Shown here: positions 6,747 to 12,566 of the stretch, piece after piece
Layout: every line of letters starts with the position of its first letter
Position numbering within the stretch: the stretch's first letter is position 1
Assembly: GCA_026770585.1 (NCBI GenBank)
Contig: MU646394.1
Coordinates: 556,332-568,897 of the forward strand
Source of the DNA: Baffinella frigidus
Taxonomy: Eukaryota; Cryptophyceae; Cryptomonadales; Baffinellaceae
Direction: 5' to 3'
Length of the DNA: 12,566 nucleotides
Notes under the pieces: generated by a model
The model's database searches: none
What the model was told of the DNA's origin: nothing
Seen by the model: only the letters and a program-made list of their open reading frames with translations
Made by a program: the position numbers and the translations under genes

Positions 6747-6895
6747 CATCTCATCTCGGAACATACCAAAACCTGTCCACATAAGAAGGCGTAAGATAGC
6801 ATCATTGTATGCATAAAATAGCATATACACCCTTATCTTCGGCTTCGGAAGCTTAAGATAGCGGGACAGAATCTGTCTTGTTCCGAAATTAAATC
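6747..6895. mobile_element. MITE inserted in copy B (141-bp core, TSD AATC)
   Basis: The core at 6751-6891 begins TCATCTCGGAAC and ends GTTCCGAAATTA. It is flanked by CATC (6747-6750) and AATC (6892-6895), one mismatch apart. Copy A at about 5588-5600 reads CCTACC-AATC-CCAGCG without the element, so the empty and filled sites are both present in this window. Confidence 0.88.
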
Positions 6896-7037
6896 CCAGC
6901 GCCACAGTTCCGGCGGGGCGAGTTGGTGATCCCATGGTGATCCCATGGTCACCATGGGATCCTAGCTAGGCGTAACATAGGGCCTCCTCCCCCAGAGTGG
7001 CGGCACAGCTAGGTGCTGGGCAGGCCACTTTTGGGGG

Positions 7038-7152
7038 GATCTCATCCCGCCAGGTATTTAATTTAATTGCTCGAAACGCATACTTTTGTCATCACATCCT
7101 GCCTGAAGTGGCCAAATTGGCAACTTCTGGCAACTTCTGACGGGACGAGATC
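7038..7152. mobile_element. Short MITE (107-bp core, TSD GATC)
   Basis: The core at 7042-7148 runs from TCATCCCGCCAGG to CTGACGGGACGA, with GATC on both sides. Absent from segmental copy A. The following 7153-7276 is also copy-B-specific and has a weak GTGTGTAAC/TTTTCACACAC hairpin. Confidence 0.75.
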
Positions 7153-7411
7153 ATAGGATCTTACCCACTCGAGGCCAAAAAAGGGACTATTTTAAAACCT
7201 GGGTTCTTTTACAAGTGGGGTGGTGTGTAACAATTTTCACACACATTCCCAGTTTGGTCACTTTCCTCCCGCCTTCCTATTCAAACTCACAACAACATTT
7301 GTGGTCGTAAGTTTTACCGATGTGGATTTCCTACCGGGGGTCAATAGATGGCGATCCCTGTTGAAAATTCATGCCTGGTGAAATACCGATTTGTGCTTTG
7401 TCTGGTGACTC

Positions 7412-7562
7412 AAGTTTCCAGCTCTGTCTCACTTGGGTTGGCCGACTATTCTCAAGTTGACATGCTGGTTGTGCGGTACAAATCCCTCAACTTTGGAGCG
7501 GAAAAGAGCCCGGGCTGACCAATTTGGTGAGCCCAAATAGACCGAGACAGAGCTAGGAGTTC
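7412..7562. mobile_element. CTAGCTCTGTCTC TIR element, copy B
   Basis: Ends are TTTCCAGCTCTGTCTCAC and GAGACAGAGCTAGGAGTT, about 150 bp. Near-identical in layout to copy A and to the interrupted copy C. Confidence 0.65.
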
Positions 7563-7821
7563 GGAAAGATATAGTTCAGATTCTCGAGCTCATAACCTTT
7601 ATAACCGCCTACCCACAAACAGGTTTTTGAGCCTCAGACTCTTTGTGGCTTTTTTTTTCTGCCCCAGATCCTCGCTTTGTGGTCCGGGAGGGGTCCCCGG
7701 TGCATGGGCGAGCTGCGCGCTCCTCGCCAGCCAGACTGAGTCGACCGTACCGTGGCCTGAGCAGGCCGTGACGGAGGGGCCTAGGCCCTAGGGGGGCTCG
7801 GGGGGCGCGCGCAGGGCAATC

Positions 7822-8298
7822 ATGGCCGGGAGGGGAGGAGACAGGCCGGCGGAGGAGCGTCAGTCGCCGCCCTTCCACTTCAGGCCGATTTCTGCCCCAG
7901 GCCGGGCGCCGCCCGGGTGGGAGCCCGAGCACATCCCTCCTGAACAGGGGTTCGGTGCAGCGCATTCCGTGGCCGCTCCGGACTTCCGCACGGACTTCCC
8001 AGAGCGCCAGGCAGGGTGGTACTACGGCCAGCCGCACCACGGCGTGCGCATCTCCATCCAGCCGATGCAACTCCAGCACCAGTACCAAGTCGATTATCAG
8101 TACGAGACGAATCGCTACATGGCGCCCCCGCCCCCGCCCCCGCCCCCGCGGGAGGTCGCCTCCCCGGGAGCCCGTCTTCCGTTCTTCGCACCGGCGCCGA
8201 TCGTGACACCCGCGCCGGAGACCCTGTCGGGCAACCCTTTCGGCGGCGACGTCGACGGAGAGCGCAGCGATGCACGCTTCGCAATGTTCGTGTACAAG
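7822..8298 (+). CDS. CCCH zinc-finger protein (plant RR-TZF-like), exon 1
   Basis: The ATG at 7822 has A at -3 and G at +4, and an in-frame TAG lies upstream at 7789. The 159 residues are a low-complexity N-terminal region with aromatic and Gln-rich parts (QLQHQYQ) and a run of eight prolines near residue 105. It ends SDARFAMFVYK, which matches the DEFRMYEFK-type entry into the arginine-rich domain of plant RR-TZF proteins. The frame continues open past 8298, but the protein match is only restored by removing a 78-bp phase-0 intron (8299-8376; donor GTCCGA, CTGAT branch-like sequence, acceptor GCGCAG). Plant members act in RNA binding and turnover in cytoplasmic granules; that role here is inferred. 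Confidence 0.7.
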
Positions 8299-8376
8299 GT
8301 CCGACCCCCCACCCAACGCGTCATACTCTTCACAATGCGCGTCGCGTCCCCTGATTGCCTGCGGGGCTGCGCGCAG

Positions 8377-8490
8377 ATGCAAGAGTGCTCGACCTCCGCC
8401 AAGCACGACTGGAAAGCCTGCCCCTTTCGCCATGTGGGGGAGGAAGCCGGCCGCCGGCATCCGAGCGCGCACTCCGCGACGCCGTGCCAG
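8377..8490 (+). CDS. CCCH zinc-finger protein, exon 2 (C-x5-H-x4-C-x3-H domain)
   Basis: It reads MQECSTSAKHDWKACPFRH, then VGEEAGRRHPSAHSATPCQ. Cys163, His169, Cys174 and His178 form the C-x5-H-x4-C-x3-H motif, and HDWxxCPFxHxGExAxRRxP is the signature of the plant RR region. Joining to exon 1 puts FVYK exactly where family members have it. The exon ends in TGCCAG before GTCCGC, phase 0, and its last Cys (196) starts the first CCCH finger. Confidence 0.82.
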
Positions 8491-9089
8491 GTCCGCAAAA
8501 GCACGGCGCCGGTTTTGCTGAGGGCTGGTCAAGCTCGCCCCAGGGAGTGTATTACCAACACTTTGCCTCTCCTCAGGCCACTCTCTGGATTGGACACGAT
8601 AGGTGCAACGCGGTGCCGGGTCCGTCAAAGGACAGGATGCCCTCCTCTGCACATAGATTGATGTGGTGAAGATGTCTGCGGAAAGAGACACTAGTTGGCT
8701 AATCCCTGACCATGGCCCCTTCCGCTCCTCGTGGTCCGCTCCTCTTGATCGTAGACCCAGGACCTAATGTGCGCCCTGCCGCGTGAGACCTGCTGCGCGC
8801 GCGAGAGTTCTTTATTGACGACCAACTGGTCCGGATCCACTTCATCACCGAGATGATTTAGCGGGACAAGCACCATGGGTGTTTGAATTCCCTGAGAACT
8901 GACGCTCCGCGATCTCCGGACCTGACGTGCGCCCTGCCGCGTGAGACCTGGCGCGAGATCTGCCTGCGACCTGACGTGGCCTGACGTGAGACCCGACGCG
9001 TGAGACCTGACGTGGCCACACCATTGTGAGACATGGCGTGCGCGGACCTGAGGTGAGCTCGAGCATGCTCTAAGGCGGCGCCCCCCCAG
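8491..9089 (+). other. Intron 2 of the zinc-finger gene, with repeats and an element remnant
   Basis: 599 bp, GTCCGC to CCCCCCCAG, with GCTCTAAGG as a branch-like site. A 32-bp direct repeat (8761-8792 and 8919-8950, about two mismatches) brackets a segment that reads REFFIDDQLVRIHFITEMI and then a stop. A further frame about 27 bp on reads APWVFEFPE. Short GACCTGACGTGG repeats follow. Minus-strand open frames across this intron are not supported as genes. Confidence 0.65.
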
Positions 9090-9144
9090 GACTACCGCCG
9101 CAACAAGCGGTGCAAGCGCGGAATCGAGTGCCCTTACGCGCACG
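9090..9144 (+). CDS. CCCH zinc-finger protein, exon 3 (first CCCH finger)
   Basis: It reads DYRRNKRCKRGIECPYAHG. With the last Cys of exon 2 it gives C-x8-C-x5-C-x3-H, exactly the first finger of plant TZF proteins (pattern C-x7/8-C-x5-C-x3-H, ending AHG). The acceptor is strong (seven C then AG). The exon is closed at 9144 because GTCCGG follows, the same GTCCG donor start as introns 1 and 2; this leaves phase 1. Reading on instead would translate telomere-like repeats. Confidence 0.78.
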
Positions 9145-9153
9145 GTCCGGCCC

Positions 9154-9416
9154 TTGAACCATGCACCATGCACCCTGCACCATGCACGATGCACCCTAAA
9201 CCCGAAACCCGAAACCCGAAACCCGAACCCCCAACCCCCTACCCCTAAACCCAGCAACCTCAACCCTAAACCCTCAACCCTCAACCCTAAACCCTCAACC
9301 CTCAACCCTAAACCCTCAACCCTCAACCCTGAACCCGAAACCCGAAACCCGAAACCCTAAACCCTAAACCCTAAACCCTAAACCCCAACCCCCAACCCCT
9401 AAACCCTAAACCCTCA
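9154..9416 (+). repeat. CCCTAAA/CCCGAAA array inside intron 3
   Basis: CACCATG(C) units lead into CCCGAAA, CCCTCAA and CCCTAAA units. It begins ten bases after the exon 3 donor. Open frames here (NPKPSTL type on plus, RVEGLGL type on minus) are repeat translations. Confidence 0.93.
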
Positions 9417-9990
9417 TCAGGTCCGTGGGAGGCGGGACTCCGTGAGCAACCCGCCCAAACCCCTGCAGCCGGCAAGGGATTGCGCCCCTTCTGTTTTAGA
9501 GATAGGGGCCCTTTGAATGCGCAAGGCTTGCCACCTCTGTGTCGCCACATTGCACTGCCTTGAGCGTGTTGGCACGTCCCCGGTAAACTTTTGGGAGTAC
9601 TCACGTGTTGGTCGTGAGCTCTGCAAGCTCCCCTCCCCCCTCACAGACACAGACACAGACACAGACACAGACACAAAGAAACGGCCATGGGCTCTGCAAG
9701 CCACACCCTCTCTCACAGCCACAGCCACAGCCACAAAAAAACGGCCGTGTGTTTTACTGAAATCTGCCAACGTACAGACCCCTCGGCGTTCAGAGTGGAG
9801 GCATGCATGTTCGGGACCAGGTCGTTTCCTCTCCCCTCTCTTCGTGGATAGCATGTCCCTACCATTTTCCTACTTGGTGTCCTGTGGATTCTCTGCTGTG
9901 GTACAGCTGCCTTACACTACGCACCGCACCGTGCCTTTGCAACATCAACGCACCCCAAGATTTGAGCCTGAGAGGTTCGATGTGGGCGCT
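9417..9990 (+). other. Non-telomeric part of intron 3, no convincing exon
   Basis: It contains a tandem duplication (about 9618-9690 and 9690-9748) built from GCTCTGCAAG, a microsatellite (CACAGA at 9642-9674; CACAGC at 9714-9735) and CAAARAAACGGCC. Frames of 160 codons (plus) and 145 codons (minus) cross it but have no family features. The exon carrying the first Cys of finger 2 would be expected in 9145-10356, but none with good splice sites was found. Confidence 0.5.
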
Positions 9991-9991
9991 A

Positions 9992-10336
9992 AAACCTAAA
10001 CAATAAACACTAAACACTAAACACTAACCCCTAAACTCTGCACTCTACACCCTGCACCCTGAACCCTGAACCCTGAACCCTGAACCCTGAAACATGAACC
10101 CTAAACCTTAAACTCTCAACCCTAACCCCCAAACCCTGAACCCCAAACCACAAACCCTAAACCCCAAACCCCAAAACCCAAACCCTAAACCCCAAAACCC
10201 AAACCCTAAACCCCAAACCCCAAACAATAAACCCCAACCCCCAAACACCACGCTGGGCCAGCTGCGAGTGGCGCAAACCACAAACCCCAAACCCCAAACC
10301 CCAAACCTCAAACCCCAAACCCTAAACCCCAACACC
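9992..10336 (+). repeat. CCCTGAA/CCCCAAA array inside intron 3
   Basis: Runs of CCCTGAA, CCCCAAA and CCCTAAA, with ACACTAAAC at the start. It is interrupted at 10241-10274 by a copy of the exon 4 acceptor region. Confidence 0.92.
10241..10274 (+). pseudogene. Copy of the exon 4 acceptor and first codons
   Basis: CAAACACCACGCTG, then GGCCAG|CTGCGAGTGGCGCA, matches 10337-10370 at 30 of 34 positions. It would read CEWR where exon 4 reads CERR, then runs into the repeat array. A truncated duplicate 97 bp upstream of the real exon. Confidence 0.75.
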
Positions 10337-10356
10337 CAAACACCACGCTGAACCAG

Positions 10357-10429
10357 CTGCGAACGGCGCATGTGCTTCTTCGCGCACTTCAAAGACGAGC
10401 TTCGCACCGAGATCTGCCAGCGCTACCAG
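10357..10429 (+). CDS. CCCH zinc-finger protein, exon 4 (end of second finger)
   Basis: After ...CTGAACCAG the exon reads CERRMCFFAHFKDELRTEI, then CQRYQ. CERRMCFFAH matches CRRRVCFFAH of plant RR-TZF proteins, giving the C-x4-C-x3-H end of the second finger; the xELR that follows also fits. The first Cys of C-x5-C and the roughly 16-residue linker must come from an exon not found, since exon 4 enters in phase 2 and exon 3 leaves in phase 1. The end is set at CAG before GCAAAC, a GC-type donor, because the similarity of the later copies also centres on this junction. Confidence 0.72.
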
Positions 10430-10435
10430 GCAAAC

Positions 10436-10692
10436 CTTGCACCCTGCACCCTGCACTATACACCCTAAGCACTACACCCTAAGCACTAAAACCCTGCACC
10501 CTAAACCCTACACCCTGCACCCTACATCTGAACCCTAAACCCTAAAGCACAACCCCTCAACCCTTAACCCTGCACCCTACAACCTACACCCTACACTCTA
10601 CTCCCTACACCCTGCACCTACACCCTGCACTCTACACCCCACACCCTACACCCTACACCCTACACCCTACAGCTCTAAACCATACACCCTAA
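10436..10692 (+). repeat. CCCTGCA/CCCTACA/CCCTAAA array inside intron 4
   Basis: Mostly CACCCTGCACCCTACA-type units, with fewer perfect CCCTAAA than elsewhere. It separates exon 4 from its first downstream copy. Confidence 0.92.
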
Positions 10693-10693
10693 G

Positions 10694-10747
10694 AGCACTT
10701 CAAAGACGAGCTTCGCACCGAGATCTGCCAGCGCTACCAGGCAAACC
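10694..10747 (+). pseudogene. Exon 4 tail, duplicate 1
   Basis: 10695-10747 equals 10384-10436 over 53 bases without a difference, reading HFKDELRTEICQRYQ and keeping CAG|GCAAAC. It begins after CCTAAGAG, so an AG acceptor is available. The CCCH cysteines are not included. It could be a cryptic exon or a very recent inert copy. Confidence 0.8.
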
Positions 10748-10838
10748 CTGCACCCTACACCCTGCACCCTCCACCCTCCACCCTCCACCCTCCACCCTCC
10801 ACCCTCAACCCTACACCTCTAAAGCCTATACCCTAGAC
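10748..10838 (+). repeat. CCCTCCA/CCCTGCA array
   Basis: Contains about five CCACCCT units, then CCCTACA-like units. It separates the two downstream exon 4 copies. Confidence 0.9.
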
Positions 10839-10887
10839 GCACTTCAAAGACGAGCTTTGCACCGAGATCTGCAAGCGCTACCAGGCA
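10839..10887 (+). pseudogene. Exon 4 tail, duplicate 2
   Basis: Matches 10384-10432 with two changes: CGC to TGC (Arg to Cys) and CAG to AAG (Gln to Lys). It reads HFKDELCTEICKRYQ, with CAG|GCA kept. The frame is intact, but there is no obvious role. Confidence 0.78.
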
Positions 10888-11250
10888 CTACACCCTGCAC
10901 CCTACACCCTACACTCTAAACCCTAAACCCTAAACCCTGCACCCTGAACCCTAGACCCTAAACCCTAAACCCTAAACCCTAAACCCTAAACCCTAAACCC
11001 TAAACCCTAAACCCTAAACCTCAACGCTGAACCCTAAAACCTGAAACCTGAACCCTGAATCCTGAACCCTAAACCCTGAACCCTAAACCCTCAACCCTCA
11101 ACCCTCAACCCTTCACCCTTCACCCTGCACCCTAAACCCTCAACCCTAAACCCTCAACCCTAAACCCTAAACCCTGAACCCTAAACCCGTCAACCTTCAC
11201 CCTTCACCCTAAATCCTAAACCCCAAACCCTAAACCCTAAACCCTATACC
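10888..11250 (+). repeat. Long CCCTAAA array inside intron 4
   Basis: Includes about ten perfect CCCTAAA units (about 10950-11018), then CCCTGAA, CCCTCAA and CTTCACC variants. It ends at the AG before the possible exon 5. Confidence 0.95.
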
Positions 11251-11252
11251 AG

Positions 11253-11292
11253 CAGGAGTCCACGCCCGCCGGCACCTCCCTGACGATTCCCG
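11253..11292 (+). CDS. Possible small exon 5 of the zinc-finger gene
   Basis: A 40-base GC-rich island in telomere repeats, with ATACCAG before and GTGAAG after. In the phase left by exon 4 (0) it reads QESTPAGTSLTIP plus one base. Flat low-complexity tails are common in this family, so the peptide proves little. The support is the splice-site frame and the non-repeat composition; alternatively it is a captured fragment. Confidence 0.4.
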
Positions 11293-11296
11293 GTGA

Positions 11297-11467
11297 AGCC
11301 CTAAACCCTAAACCCTAAACCCTCAACCCTAAAACCCTAAACCCTAAACCCTCAACCCTCAACCCTAAACCCTAAACCCTAAACCCTAAACCTTAAACCC
11401 AAAAAATCCTAAACCCTAAACCCTAAACCCTAAACCCTAAACCCTAAACCCTAAACCCCAAACCCTC
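11297..11467 (+). repeat. CCCTAAA array after possible exon 5
   Basis: Regular CCCTAAA and CCCTCAA units, with one A-rich slip (AAAAAATCC at about 11401). It starts within the GTGAAGCCCTAAACCC junction. Confidence 0.95.
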
Positions 11468-11489
11468 CATTCGAGATTCCGCGTTGTTG

Positions 11490-12310
11490 AATGTCTTGAT
11501 CCCGCGGTTTGTGTCTTGAGACGACTTGGCTCGGACGAATCCAACCGTGAATTCCTTGCCTTCACAATTTGATCGTGAATTCCTTGCCTTCACGGTCCAA
11601 CTGTGAATTCCTTGTCTTCACAATCCAATCGTGAATGTCTTACCTTCACAGTCCTGTTTCCGTGGTTTCTGAATCTCAAATTGATTGCCCAGTCACCCTT
11701 GGGATCGTGAATTCCTTGCCTTCCTAAGCCAATCGTGAATTCCGTTCCTTCACAATCCAATCGTGAATTCCGTTCCTTCACAATCCAATCGTGAATTCCG
11801 TGCCTCGGCAGGCATCTCCTCCTCCCTAAACCTAAACCCTAAGGGAATCACATTGTGCACGGTTATGAGGCTTGTAGCGTTCATAACACACTTCTGCGGG
11901 AGTTCCTCCTCCTAAAACCCCCTGCGTTCCTCCTCCCGGGGGTCGATGAAGCATCCCGCCTTGTCTCGATCTCGCGGTTTGTGCCTTGAGACAACCCGGC
12001 TCCCGCGGTTTGTGTCAAGACACAAACACGGACGAATCCAATCGTGAATTTCTTGTCTTCAGACGAAAAATAATCGTGGATTGTTTTGTCTTCTCAGGCA
12101 TCTCCTCCGAGTTCCTTCCCCCGGGGGTCGAAGAGGCTGGCGCGCCTGCCTCTGAAGAAGAGCTCCTCGGTCACAGCCCCTCCTAAGCCCTAAGCCCTAA
12201 GCCCTAAGCCCTAAGCCCTAAGCCCTAGACCTTAAACCCTAAACCCTACACCTTAAACCTAAACCCTAAGGGAATCACAGTGTGCTCGGTTATGAGGCTT
12301 GTAGCGTTCA
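11490..12310. repeat. Higher-order tandem duplication of the right flank
   Basis: CGCGGTTTGTGTCTTGAGAC with a following GGACGAATCCAA occurs at about 11502 and 11974. CTAAGGGAATCACATTGTGC...GGTTATGAGGCTTGTAGCG occurs at about 11839-11890 and 12257-12310. AGGCATCTCCTCC occurs at 11810 and 12095. A 20-bp palindrome, GTTTGTGTCAAGACACAAAC, lies at 12008-12027 in the second unit only. No gene was recognised. Confidence 0.75.
11546..11808. repeat. 28-bp minisatellite (CGTGAATTCCTTGCCTTCAC type)
   Basis: About eight units, several exactly 28 bp, such as the two adjacent CGTGAATTCCGTTCCTTCAC units at about 11734-11789. It is interrupted at about 11650-11704 by unrelated sequence. The unit length is not a multiple of three, so the minus-strand 63-codon frame across it is not taken as a gene. 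Decayed units reappear at about 12043-12100. Confidence 0.85.
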
Positions 12311-12566
12311 TAACACACCTCCCCTGCGGCTGCAATCTCTCGAGATATCCGTGCGCCGACCTCTGAAGAAGAGCTCCTCGGTCACAGCCCTCGCTAACCT
12401 CCCCACCCCCCCACGACACAACCCCTCCTAAAACACTCCCCTACGACACATTCCCGCCTGAAACCCTCCCCTACGACACATCCCCTCCTGAAACCCCCTG
12501 CGTTCGCAATCTCTTGGAAGAACTCCTCGGTCACAGCCCCCCCTGAAACACCCCCCTACGATACAG
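12142..12566. repeat. GAAGAAGAGCTCCTCGGTCACAG copies and 31-bp CCCCTACGACACA repeat
   Basis: GAGCTCCTCGGTCACAGCCC occurs at about 12160 and 12372, and a shortened form at about 12520. One plus frame reads ASEEELLGHS in two of them, but no gene context was found. CCCTAAG and CCCTAAA units lie at 12184-12270. From about 12410 the unit CCCCTACGACACATTCCCGC repeats every 31 bp or so to the window edge. Confidence 0.7.

Larger units (their letters stand above)
6716..7661. repeat. Segmental duplication, copy B
   Basis: Collinear with 5566-6573 but with two insertions (6751-6891, and a zone of about 7029-7276 that includes 7042-7148), and lacking the MITE at 6247-6386. Its right edge lies about 160 bp before the zinc-finger start codon, so it may supply part of that gene's upstream region. 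Confidence 0.85.

Noticed and set aside
7609-8691. A 360-codon minus-strand frame
   Set aside because: It is antisense to the zinc-finger exons, which have recognisable CCCH spacing and splice sites; GC-rich codons on the plus strand keep the opposite strand open by chance. Its reading has no family features.
9144-9200. Read-through of exon 3 into LEPCTMHPAP as the WLHP segment
   Set aside because: The match comes from the repeated CACCATGCACCC unit, and the GTCCGG donor at 9145 matches the other introns.
8691-9326. A 211-codon minus-strand frame (RVEGLGL repeats)
   Set aside because: It translates the CCCTAAA array and intron 2. The repeats are a by-product of a 7-bp unit read in three frames.
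9500-9640. PFECARL and NFWEY...RELCK readings as the missing finger-2 exon
   Set aside because: They resemble the family only over a few residues, lack WLHP and YRT, need a phase that does not fit exon 3 or exon 4, and have no suitable donor and acceptor.
9517-9999. A 160-codon plus frame and a 145-codon minus frame (9417-9854)
   Set aside because: They owe their length to CACAGA/CACAGC microsatellites and contain no domain. They lie in intron 3.
10108-10407. A 99-codon minus frame rich in GLGFRVW
   Set aside because: Telomere-repeat translation, antisense to exon 4.
11590-11781. A 63-codon minus-strand frame
   Set aside because: It crosses a 28-bp minisatellite whose unit is not a multiple of three, so no stable protein repeat results.
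1-12566. CRISPR array or prokaryotic defence system
   Set aside because: The tandem repeats are telomere-type or minisatellite units without unique spacers, and there are no cas-like or operon-type genes; the gene structure is spliced.

Overview
The window looks like nuclear DNA of a eukaryote with plant-type telomere repeats (TTTAGGG/CCCTAAA). Evidence for this is a spliced CCCH zinc-finger gene of the plant arginine-rich tandem zinc finger (RR-TZF) type, short GT-AG introns, many short inverted-repeat transposons, and no bacterial operon structure. A green-lineage or other microalga fits best; dinoflagellates, chromerids, cryptophytes and glaucophytes share this or a similar telomere type and cannot be excluded. 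No tRNA, rRNA, CRISPR array or intact transposase was seen.

Layout. 1-146 is a G-rich telomere-type array that includes 11 exact TTTGGGG units. 188-336 is a MITE. 434-1395 (minus strand) holds several partial copies of a helicase-associated (HA)-like exon, separated by a 21-bp minisatellite. 1617-2699 is a dense nest of inverted-repeat elements, one inserted inside another. 2804-3430 (minus) is a possible secreted or membrane-anchored Pro/Ser/Thr-rich protein. 3634-4038 holds a long hairpin and a second type of TIR element. 4165-4497 is an interstitial telomere array that begins with a near-perfect head-to-head palindrome. 5566-6573 and 6716-7661 are two copies of a segmental duplication, each preceded by a CCCTAAA array and each carrying different MITE insertions.

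The best gene starts at 7822. Exons at 7822-8298, 8377-8490, 9090-9144 and 10357-10429, plus a possible one at 11253-11292, assemble into an RR-TZF-like protein. One small exon, carrying the first cysteine of the second finger, was not found. The later introns consist largely of CCCTAAA-type arrays. Pieces of exon 4 are copied several times inside those arrays, so the gene appears to lie in subtelomere-like DNA where telomere repeats and exon fragments have been amplified together. 11468-12566 is minisatellite and higher-order repeat DNA without a convincing gene.

The most unusual points are the telomere-repeat introns with exon fragments copied inside them, a family of 107-171 bp inverted-repeat elements with TNATCYC-like ends and 4-bp target duplications (one with an empty-site comparison in the window), and the mirrored telomere palindrome. 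Most long open frames here are reading frames through repeats or the antisense of the zinc-finger exon, and are not annotated as genes.
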